Origin: Tissierella_B sp964485455
Lineage (GTDB): Bacteria; Bacillota; Clostridia; Tissierellales; Tissierellaceae
Length of the DNA: 6,834 bases
NCBI GenBank assembly: GCA_964485455.1
Contig: CAZAJU010000101.1
Span: 1 to 6,834 of the forward strand
Direction: 5' to 3'
Positions 1 to 4,427 of the stretch are shown in pieces (position 1 is the stretch's first letter; each line of letters begins with the position of its first letter). Both the position numbers and the translations under genes were made by a program. The notes beneath the pieces were generated by a model. It did no database searches, had not been told where the DNA came from, and saw only the letters and a program-made list of their open reading frames with translations.

Positions 1-336
1 TTAATTTTTGAAATTGAGAAGCTTACCTGTTATATACTCTACAGAAATTTTCTCATAATTTTTATCTGTTTGTTGTTTGGCTAAAATCATATTCAGCCAG
101 TTCATAGCTTTTGAGGTTCGTCTAAATAGACAACTCTCAGAACTATGTTCCTTCATAATATTATGATGTAAACGAAGAGTGTCATAAATCTCTTGAAGTA
201 CCCATCTAGGTACAGATTTAACTTCTTCATTCTGTTGTGCTGCACCTGCTATTGTGTTCGTTGTTGTACCTATACTTGTATTATTTCTTTCGGGACAACC
301 TTGTACAACACAATAATTACAAGTATGTTGAGTCAA
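1..336 (-). CDS. Hypothetical 111-aa protein with N-terminal Cys cluster, probably 5'-frameshifted
   Basis: I do not recognise this protein. The frame is open for 111 codons and ends in TAA at the very edge of the window. Residues 5-14 hold His, Cys, Cys and Cys close together (H-x-C-x2-C-x4-C), which could bind a metal. The rest is hydrophilic and probably helical, with no membrane segment. The only start available near the N-terminus is TTG at 336; a TAG lies four codons upstream, there is no Shine-Dalgarno-like site, and the first internal ATG is about residue 61. A good ATG (397-395) opens a 26-codon frame that overlaps this start in the frame one base off, so the true gene may begin at 397 and be broken by a one-base error or shift near 336. 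It is the last leftward gene seen, after a hairpin-rich gap. The frame is likely real; the start is doubtful. Confidence 0.6.
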   Translation of the reverse strand: MTQHTCNYCVVQGCPERNNTSIGTTTNTIAGAAQQNEEVKSVPRWVLQEIYDTLRLHHNIMKEHSSESCLFRRTSKAMNWLNMILAKQQTDKNYEKISVEYITGKLLNFKN

Positions 337-426
337 ATTCCGCAGCTATACTGCTTAATTTATTTCTGGTGTTAATAGACCAATCTGTTACTAACATATC
401 TCTGTTGTTTTTACTAGTTATTTCAG

Positions 427-520
427 TTTAAGCCTCAAAGTTGAAATAAGCACACTTCATATTTCATGAAACCACAACAAAGTAAAATAAAAGTATTCTT
501 GTTTTACTTTGAGACTTAAA
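427..520. repeat. Two mutually exclusive inverted repeats
   Basis: The arm 427-440 pairs with 507-520 (14 bp, one mismatch). The arm 478-487 pairs with 502-511 (10 bp, perfect). Both pairings need bases 507-511, so only one hairpin can form at a time. The geometry resembles an attenuator or a read-through switch before the 111-aa gene on the leftward transcript. Its AT-richness weakens the case; function is inference. Confidence 0.45.
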
Positions 521-564
521 AAGAAAATAACCATGCAAAGAAAACTAAATTTTTCAATAATCAA

Positions 565-596
565 AAGGATGCAAATGTCTTATTGGAAACATCCTT
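565..596 (-). terminator. Weak intrinsic terminator candidate after the glucosaminidase gene
   Basis: Read leftward, AAGGATG (596-590) pairs with CATCCTT (571-565) across an 18-base loop, and the stem runs into a T-rich tract (TTTTGATTATTG). It lies about 50 bases past the glucosaminidase stop. The stem is short and the T-run is broken, so termination may be partial. Confidence 0.4.
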
Positions 597-643
597 GTGC
601 TACATATTAACAGTAGTTTCTACTCAGCCCAATTAAGAGCTTG

Positions 644-1258
644 CTATTTCTTTATCATAGACTTAATTTTGGCGATATAACTAGGGTCTTGAACATACGA
701 TTTAAGTGCTTCGAGATATTCATCTTCTGTAGGCTTCTTCTCGAATGTAAAAACATCCCATAAGATTCTATCTAAAACACTTAATTGCCAGTTATTATAA
801 ACACCATAACCATTCTTGATGCTTGTTTGAGTTGTCTGACGCTTAGAACACTCTTTCATTCCATAGAGATTATTATTTCTTCTATAGATAGAGCTGCTAT
901 AGTTTCCACTTTCTAATTTAGCCTGTGCTAACAGAATATCTGGAAACCAAACGTTATTAGATTTCAGAAATTCGTAGAGAATACTGTCATTTACTTCACT
1001 GTTAGGCTGAAGCATATAATGACCAATCTCTTGCTCTAGAGTAATCATAAACTCGTCTTGAAGTAACTCTGTACGATACTTCACTATAAGTTCCTGTTGA
1101 GCATTTATTATTTTGTTTTGTTTACTGTTTATAAACAGCATAGCAACAAAGCTGACTGCTATAATTACAGCCACCAAACATACAGTAATATATTTGCGAC
1201 CCATTTTATTCATCTTTTCAGGTAGTGTATCCTGTAAATTTTCATCGTATCTTTTCAT
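644..1258 (-). CDS. Membrane-anchored glucosaminidase-type peptidoglycan hydrolase
   Basis: This 204-aa protein has a charged N-terminus, one membrane helix at about residues 23-44 with no cleavage site, a short heptad-like linker (46-75), and a C-terminal domain matching the glucosaminidase fold (PF01832-like, GH73 and relatives). The expected catalytic Glu is E116 in AKLESG. It is followed by NNNLYG (128-133) and an aromatic GYGVYNNW segment (150-157), both typical of this family, which cuts beta-1,4 bonds between GlcNAc and MurNAc. The anchor implies that the domain faces the periplasm while staying in the inner membrane, unlike a free endolysin. It starts at an ATG that overlaps the stop of the upstream 50-aa gene (ATGA), which suggests translational coupling. 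The stop is TAG. A role in lysis, entry or wall remodelling is inference. Confidence 0.82.
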   Translation of the reverse strand: MKRYDENLQDTLPEKMNKMGRKYITVCLVAVIIAVSFVAMLFINSKQNKIINAQQELIVKYRTELLQDEFMITLEQEIGHYMLQPNSEVNDSILYEFLKSNNVWFPDILLAQAKLESGNYSSSIYRRNNNLYGMKECSKRQTTQTSIKNGYGVYNNWQLSVLDRILWDVFTFEKKPTEDEYLEALKSYVQDPSYIAKIKSMIKK

Positions 1259-1407
1259 GATTGTACAATATTAACTTGATTAAGAAATTCTTCAACACTG
1301 GCAAGTGTGATACTTACCTCTTGTTGGACTTGATTAATTGTTTGATAGAGAGCCTCTAAGTTTGCACCTAAAAGAGTTATCTCTTCACTTAATTCTTTAA
1401 ATGCCAT
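1255..1407 (-). CDS. 50-aa small protein coupled to the glucosaminidase gene
   Basis: This short frame begins at ATG 1407-1405 (MAFKELSEEITLLG) and ends at TGA 1257-1255, sharing ATGA with the glucosaminidase start. The protein is acidic, without cysteines or membrane segments, and its leucine and isoleucine spacing across residues 5-48 would suit an amphipathic helix or coiled coil. The leader directly before the ATG is A-rich (AAAAAATCTCATCAAAA) without a Shine-Dalgarno site, as is common for Bacteroidetes and their phages. A 13-bp hairpin ends 19 bases upstream. I do not recognise the family. The coupling suggests that it is made in step with the glucosaminidase and might partner or regulate it, which is inference. 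Confidence 0.65.
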   Translation of the reverse strand: MAFKELSEEITLLGANLEALYQTINQVQQEVSITLASVEEFLNQVNIVQS

Positions 1408-1426
1408 TTTTGATGAGATTTTTTAA

Positions 1427-1470
1427 TGGTAAGGTAGAGGTAATATAGCCATTATCACTCTACCTTACCA
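1427..1470 (-). repeat. Perfect 13-bp hairpin in the leader of the 50-aa gene
   Basis: TGGTAAGGTAGAG (1427-1439) is the exact reverse complement of 1458-1470, with 18 bases between that contain a further TAAT/ATTA pairing. No T-run follows on either strand, so it is not a classic terminator. On the leftward transcript it sits between the possible 75-aa gene and the 50-aa start codon, where it could be an mRNA processing or stabilising structure or an operator. Confidence 0.65.
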
Positions 1471-1478
1471 AAATTTGA

Positions 1479-1706
1479 CTAGTAAATGTCTCCAAATTGG
1501 TACTTTTCTTTTGCTTTTGAGAAAGCCGCAAGACATAACTGCCTGTTGGGGTATGTCGTCGTCATGCTGTTTTTGGAACTTTGTATTGCAAGTGACCATT
1601 CAAAGGCATGCCTTCCTGTCACTATTAAATTTGTAGGAAATGGTGTGTGCACACCAGCTCTAAAGTACCTACGAACTCGAGCGCTGCAATTCTGTCTATG
1701 GAACAT
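1479..1706 (-). CDS. Possible 75-aa protein, or structured RNA island
   Basis: An ATG frame of 75 codons runs leftward and ends in TAG. The product would be basic at the N-terminus (Arg at 4, 10, 12, 13 and 16) and end in KAKEKYQFGDIY. It matches no family I know. The stretch is GC-richer than its neighbours (26 of 60 bases in 1561-1620) and contains many inverted repeats, including the 12-bp palindrome AAGGCATGCCTT (1603-1614) and TGGTGTG-TG-CACACCA (1641-1656). Structured RNA or a mobile remnant is therefore a real alternative. The opposite strand is also open (76 codons, 1486-1716), which weakens the coding argument. I prefer the - strand because all neighbouring genes run that way and the next leftward element follows closely. 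Confidence 0.35.
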   Translation of the reverse strand: MFHRQNCSARVRRYFRAGVHTPFPTNLIVTGRHAFEWSLAIQSSKNSMTTTYPNRQLCLAAFSKAKEKYQFGDIY

Positions 1707-1798
1707 AATTGTTTAATATTAAAGTTGTTAATAAATTCAAAAGAAAGGAGTAATACTTATATTAATCCTAAAAAAGTGTATATTTTGAATTAAACTTA

Positions 1799-1956
1799 CC
1801 TAGTGACTGTTTTGAGTTCGCCACTCTCAAGTGCTATAATGAAGAACTAATGATAGTCTTGTGCCGCTGCATAGTACTATCACATTTTTATACTATCAAA
1901 TCTATACACTCTATTCACACCATATATAAGCCTAGTGATTGTTTTTCAAATGCTAT
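1799..1956. repeat. Diverged direct repeat, one copy split by a small palindrome
   Basis: CCTAGTGACTGTTTT (1799-1813) recurs as CCTAGTGATTGTTTT (1931-1945), and TCAAGTGCTAT (1827-1837) as TCAAATGCTAT (1946-1956). In the second copy the two halves are adjacent. In the first they are separated by 13 bases (1814-1826) reading GAGT-TCGCC-ACTC, a small palindrome. Confidence 0.55.
1849..1904 (-). promoter_or_regulatory. Candidate leftward promoter with TGATAGT operator-like repeats
   Basis: On the - strand, TAGATTTG (1904-1897) fits the Bacteroidetes -7 consensus TAnnTTTG. It runs into TGATAGTA (1898-1891), a second TGATAGTA follows (1882-1875), and an inverted TGATAGT lies at 1849-1855. I see no good -33 TTTG at the usual spacing. 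A promoter here would serve the 75-aa, 50-aa and glucosaminidase genes. The call rests on motif and position only. Confidence 0.35.
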
Positions 1957-1996
1957 TACTTATTGTATGGTGTTGGTAAACTCTACTAATGTAGAG

Positions 1997-2096
1997 NNNN
2001 NNNNNNNNNNNNNNNNNNNNNNNNNNNNNNNNNNNNNNNNNNNNNNNNNNNNNNNNNNNNNNNNNNNNNNNNNNNNNNNNNNNNNNNNNNNNNNNN
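1997..2096. other. Assembly gap of exactly 100 Ns
   Basis: A run of exactly 100 N is a scaffolding placeholder, so the true length is probably unknown. It truncates the leftward gene starting at 2284. The left flank ends in a perfect 6-bp hairpin, CTCTAC-TAAT-GTAGAG (1981-1996), which could have broken the assembly. Confidence 0.95.
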
Positions 2097-2284
2097 TTTT
2101 CGGCATTACGTTGTCTGCTATAAGTATAGAATGGCTTATCAACATCATTCCACTTAATAAAATATAGGGTGTTACAGAATCTTTGAATCCACACACCTTT
2201 ACGTTGTTTAGCTAATCTCTTGAACTTATTAAGAGCTTGCTCACCAAATACATTTACTAATTTTTCTTGAGTTACTGTTTGCAT
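2097..2284 (-). CDS. Hypothetical protein, C-terminus lost in the gap
   Basis: The first 62 residues are visible, from ATG 2284-2282, before the N-run. The start lies 18 bases after the stop of the upstream 130-aa gene, with an A-rich leader, as expected in this operon. The visible part is basic (a KFKRLAKQRKG stretch at residues 20-30) and then rich in aromatic residues (WIQRF, LYFIKW, PFYTY), suggesting a small globular protein, perhaps nucleic-acid binding. I do not recognise the family. All three frames on the far side of the gap meet stops within about 50 bases, so the gene ends inside the gap or by about 1946. Confidence 0.65.
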
Positions 2285-2302
2285 AAGGTATATTTTTATT
2301 GG

Positions 2303-2695
2303 TTAGTCTTGAATCAGTCCAAGCTGTATCATTTCTCTGTAGTCCATCATAATAGCATCACGTTTCTTGTAATCGTCTGGGAGATGTTGTACAAATTCTG
2401 ACTCTCTTTTAATTGCTACTATGTGACCGCTACGATATGGATTATCTTTTTCGGATTTCTCCGTATCAATACCAATGATAAACATAGCATTTTTATCTAT
2501 AATCTCTTGGCATTCTTTGCAAGGTTTCTTAGCGAATCCTACTATTTGATTGTGCATAGAGTTTACTCTTTCAGCATTAGCTTTGCTGACTCTAGTTCCA
2601 AGTGCTATAGATGTTTCATTCTCAACAGGCTTTAGACATATTGGACAAGCAAATTTAATAATAGCACAACCTAAATTATCGTGTACATTTGACAT
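2303..2695 (-). CDS. 130-aa phage zinc-ribbon-like protein
   Basis: The start is placed at ATG 2695 (MSNVHDNLGC), 10 bases past the stop of the previous gene. A longer frame opens at 2785 but would overlap that gene by 80 bases, and its extra residues look like a shadow of it. Two cysteine knuckles, C17-P-x-C20 and C59-x2-C62, about 40 residues apart, form a probable zinc ribbon. They are followed by FIIGIDTEKSE (72-82) and a YRSGHIVAIKRE segment (87-98). This order of knuckle, knuckle, strand and Thr/Ser-Gly-His-Ile-Val-x-Ile-Lys-Arg resembles a small phage family of unknown function that I know from other tailed phages, by recollection only. The cytoplasmic role is unknown; nucleic-acid or protein binding is the usual guess for such ribbons. 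Confidence 0.72.
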   Translation of the reverse strand: MSNVHDNLGCAIIKFACPICLKPVENETSIALGTRVSKANAERVNSMHNQIVGFAKKPCKECQEIIDKNAMFIIGIDTEKSEKDNPYRSGHIVAIKRESEFVQHLPDDYKKRDAIMMDYREMIQLGLIQD

Positions 2696-2705
2696 AGTTA
2701 TAATA

Positions 2706-2903
2706 TTAAATGAATGATGTTTGTTTATTATTTTCAGCAGAACATTTTTCAGTTCTCTCATCATACCCGTTGCAGGGTACATCATCAGGTTTTATGATGT
2801 TAAATATATTACAGCCATTACTACCTGATTTACTTTCTTTACAACGAAAGCACCTATTGAAAGTCTGCTTTCCATGATACTCTGATACAGTTTTGTATTC
2901 CAT
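2706..2903 (-). CDS. 65-aa cysteine-rich small protein
   Basis: This short gene runs from ATG 2903-2901 to TAA 2708-2706, with an AT-rich leader (AAATATT before the ATG). Cysteines at 18 and 21 (C-x2-C) and at 31, 44 and 54 could hold a zinc ion, and the sequence is otherwise polar with no membrane segment or signal peptide. I do not recognise the family. It follows the large inverted repeat at 2919-2992 and precedes the 130-aa zinc-ribbon-like gene by 10 bases, so the two are surely co-transcribed and may work together. Confidence 0.65.
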   Translation of the reverse strand: MEYKTVSEYHGKQTFNRCFRCKESKSGSNGCNIFNIIKPDDVPCNGYDERTEKCSAENNKQTSFI

Positions 2904-2918
2904 AATATTTATCGTTAG

Positions 2919-2992
2919 GAAGAAATTATGTTTGAGATTTCTCTGTAGGTTGATTATACTACATCCAGAGAAATATCAAACATAATTTCTTC
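2919..2992. repeat. 27-bp inverted repeat with promoter-like box in each arm
   Basis: Arms 2919-2945 and 2966-2992 pair at 26 of 27 positions (the mismatch is 2936/2975) around a 20-base centre that can add a TAG/CTA pairing. It fills the space between the macro-like gene and the 65-aa gene. No T-run follows on either strand. Each arm contains TATGTTTG, a perfect TAnnTTTG box: 2927-2934 on + and 2985-2978 on -. The - copy could start a transcript for the 65-aa gene. As RNA it would be a very stable hairpin, able to act as a processing site or partial terminator. Confidence 0.75.
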
Positions 2993-3001
2993 TTTATGTT
3001 G

Positions 3002-3445
3002 TTAATTGTAGTTTATTTTACGGTCTTTAGTATGTATTATCTCATACCATTCTTCCGAGAAATACACATTATTTGGCACTTCTCCAGCTGATAAGAAACA
3101 ATCACATAGTTGTTTACCTGTGTAACCACAGAGTGTTCTTTCATTAGCTGTATTTCTATATGCAACTTTGAATTTCTTTTCAGGCATTGCTTCGGCCACA
3201 ATATAGAGTTTAGCTATTGACTTTCTGATGTTGTCTAACGAAATGTTTGGTCGTCCTGCAATCCTTAAATCAACAGTAGGAATAGCATAGGAATTACCTT
3301 GCAATCCCTCACCTTGACCGTAAATTGCACCAAAGTTTTTTATAGCAACTCTTGCTGAACCAGCACCGTGTCGTCCTTCGGGATTACTTCCAAATACGAA
3401 GATGGTATCTTTTTCAGGTAAAATGTTTCTAAGATAGTAATTCAT
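3002..3445 (-). CDS. Macro-like phage protein (A1S_2505-type)
   Basis: The 147-aa product carries IFVFGSNPEGRHGAGSA (15-31) and GQGEGLQGNSYAIPT (43-57). These signatures, as I recall them, belong to the phage non-structural family annotated as A1S_2505-type, which looks related to macro domains that bind ADP-ribose-like ligands. The C-terminal GYTGKQLCDCF and PNNVYFSEEWYEI segments fit the end of that family, and the length is ordinary. Small Gly-rich loops at 19-29 and 43-50 are the likely ligand site. The start ATG lies two bases after the stop of the 47-aa membrane gene. ADP-ribose binding or removal, perhaps against host NAD-based or ADP-ribosylation defences, is inference. Membership is fairly sure, biochemistry not. 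Confidence 0.75.
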   Translation of the reverse strand: MNYYLRNILPEKDTIFVFGSNPEGRHGAGSARVAIKNFGAIYGQGEGLQGNSYAIPTVDLRIAGRPNISLDNIRKSIAKLYIVAEAMPEKKFKVAYRNTANERTLCGYTGKQLCDCFLSAGEVPNNVYFSEEWYEIIHTKDRKINYN

Positions 3446-3446
3446 T

Positions 3447-3590
3447 TCATGATATATTTTTTGCTAATTCCATGCCTAGTATTAAAGTGAATAAAAAACC
3501 AGCCAAGTAAAACCATCCTTTTTGGTCTTTTTTATCACCAATGTAGCAGCATAGCAAAGCCAGAACTGCGAATATAGTATCTACTGTCAT
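3447..3590 (-). CDS. 47-aa two-helix membrane protein
   Basis: This short frame starts at ATG 3590-3588 and stops at TGA 3449-3447, one base before the macro-like gene's start. It has two hydrophobic segments, residues 5-17 (TIFAVLALLCCYI) and 27-40 (WFYLAGFLFTLILG). Between them is a charged loop with GDKKDQKG (18-25), giving a helical hairpin. The end is ELAKNIS. The upstream lipoprotein gene ends 23 bases before. Size and topology recall small holin-like or envelope-modifying phage proteins, but such tiny proteins are too generic to name. The tight spacing on both sides supports a real gene. Confidence 0.65.
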   Translation of the reverse strand: MTVDTIFAVLALLCCYIGDKKDQKGWFYLAGFLFTLILGMELAKNIS

Positions 3591-3613
3591 AACAATATAG
3601 TTTTAAAAGAGTT

Positions 3614-4126
3614 TTACATATTTACGAAGCTATCGTCATTGGCATACCACACAATAAAGTGGTCTTTATTCCACCAAATAGAGTATTTCTTCGAGATATA
3701 ATCACAGAATCTAAAGTAGTTTTCCCACTCTTGTCTGCTGTCACATTCTGGATTGATGTATTTGGCGTAATACTGCCAATCAGCTACGAAATCATCAGCA
3801 CAATTATTAGTACCGAACATCATAGGTTGGTGAAAATAGCCAGCATCGGCATCATCGTAAACGATACCAACTATATCATTACCATCAAATACAAAGATAA
3901 AATCTGCACCATCCCACCAAAGAGGGTTTGATTCAATAACTTTATTATTGTATTTGGTAGTGTAATAGTAATATGTTTCTTCTTGTTCAGCTGAATCTGC
4001 TGGACTGATGACACTGTTGATGCCCTCAATATCCACATATAGAGGAGTTTCAACTTGATTGTTTTGCTGTCCATTGCATGACACAAATGCCAATGCAGCC
4101 ATGATTGCTAAAATAAATGCTTTCAT
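3614..4126 (-). CDS. Phage-encoded lipoprotein, 170 aa
   Basis: The N-terminus is a classic lipoprotein signal: one Lys, a hydrophobic core (residues 3-15) and a lipobox FVSC with the acylated cysteine at C17, followed by NGQQNNQ. The mature part is acidic and strikingly rich in Tyr, Trp and Asp (YYYY at 52-55, WW at 70-71 and 161-162), with Cys at 109, 128 and 141. I do not recognise the domain. The protein should be exported and tethered to a host membrane. Known phage lipoproteins often block receptors or DNA entry of related phages (superinfection exclusion), which makes that a reasonable guess here. It is the first protein gene after the tRNA, whose 3' end is 58 bases upstream, and heads the tightly packed run continuing to the 47-aa gene. 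Confidence 0.75.
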   Translation of the reverse strand: MKAFILAIMAALAFVSCNGQQNNQVETPLYVDIEGINSVISPADSAEQEETYYYYTTKYNNKVIESNPLWWDGADFIFVFDGNDIVGIVYDDADAGYFHQPMMFGTNNCADDFVADWQYYAKYINPECDSRQEWENYFRFCDYISKKYSIWWNKDHFIVWYANDDSFVNM

Positions 4127-4184
4127 TGTTTTAAGATTTTAATATTGTTTAAAAATTTCTAATATATAATTTATTATTATTTTG

Positions 4185-4256
4185 TGAGACTAGAAGGAAT
4201 CGAACCTTCATTAACAGATTAGAAATCTGTGGCTTTATCCGTTAAGCTATAGCCCC
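4185..4256 (-). tRNA. tRNA-Arg (anticodon UCU)
   Basis: The 72-nt sequence folds fully. The acceptor stem GGGGCTA pairs with TAGTCTC (two G-U pairs). The D stem is GCTT/AAGC around AACGGATA. The anticodon stem ACAGA/TCTGT holds loop TTTCTAA, giving anticodon UCU, and the T arm is GAAGG-TTCGAAT-CCTTC. The discriminator is A and CCA is not encoded. It reads AGA, a codon favoured by the AT-rich genes here, so it probably supplements host tRNA. It is likely co-transcribed with the lipoprotein gene. Confidence 0.95.
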
Positions 4257-4279
4257 TAATTAAACCACAGCGTTTTATC

Positions 4280-4301
4280 AATGCTATACCAATGCTATAC
4301 C
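4280..4301. repeat. 11-bp perfect tandem repeat upstream of the tRNA
   Basis: AATGCTATACC occurs twice head to tail, 24 bases before the tRNA 5' end on the leftward transcript and after the 4367-4393 terminator. This is where the promoter for the tRNA-lipoprotein run should lie, so the repeat may be an operator or part of that promoter. I find no clear TAnnTTTG box there. Confidence 0.7.
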
Positions 4302-4366
4302 AAAGAAATAATAGATAAAAAAATTATTGTGTTGTTTGTCTTGAGGTCGTTGTCAAAAAGAAATCT

Positions 4367-4393
4367 GACTGACTAGTGCAAGACTAGTCAGTC
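4367..4393 (-). terminator. Strong intrinsic terminator after the 103-aa gene
   Basis: GACTGACTAGT (4367-4377) and ACTAGTCAGTC (4383-4393) form a perfect 11-bp stem with a 5-base loop. Read leftward, the stem is followed by AGATTTCTTTTTG, a T-rich tract. It lies 35 bases past the stop at 4428 and insulates the 103-aa gene from the tRNA-led run. Confidence 0.75.
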
Positions 4394-4427
4394 GGAAATC
4401 TAGTTATTCTAAATAGCGTGGCGACTT

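Larger units (their letters stand above)
337..643. other. Hairpin-rich spacer between two leftward genes
   Basis: This stretch of about 300 bp has no convincing gene. On the - strand it follows the glucosaminidase stop and holds a weak terminator hairpin (565-596), two competing inverted repeats (427-520), and a 26-codon ATG frame (397-317) that runs into the next gene. In the - frame the glucosaminidase could read through its TAG for eight codons to another TAG, but nothing suggests that the extension is conserved. Confidence 0.6.
1707..1996. other. Non-coding stretch with repeats next to the assembly gap
   Basis: About 290 bp with no leftward frame longer than a few codons. A rightward ATG frame from 1850 runs into the gap but looks like chance. 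The stretch holds an imperfect inverted repeat near 1733-1790 (AATTCAAAA / TTTTGAATT), a duplicated 26-bp element, TGATAGT repeats with a promoter-like box, and a 6-bp hairpin (1981-1996) at the gap edge. It probably carries regulatory signals for the leftward genes below 1707. Confidence 0.5.

Noticed and set aside
644..646. Recoding of TAG as an amino acid, known in some crAss-like phages
   Set aside because: No gene here has an internal TAG that must be read through. Read-through of the glucosaminidase TAG adds only eight codons before another TAG, so the window gives no evidence for recoding.
1486..1716. 76-codon + strand frame over the GC-rich island
   Set aside because: All genes in this part run leftward, no ribosome-binding or promoter signal precedes it, and the - frame is equally open. 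It is kept only as an argument that the island may be non-coding.
1814..1826. T-arm-like GAGTTCGCCACTC as part of a second tRNA
   Set aside because: No acceptor, D or anticodon arms can be placed around it on either strand.
1850..1996. Rightward ATG frame entering the N gap
   Set aside because: It has no leader signal, overlaps the repeats and candidate leftward promoter, and stays open through the gap only because N cannot show stops.
2696..2785. N-terminal extension of the zinc-ribbon-like gene to 2785
   Set aside because: It would overlap the 65-aa gene by 80 bases, whereas the ATG at 2695 leaves a normal 10-base spacing.
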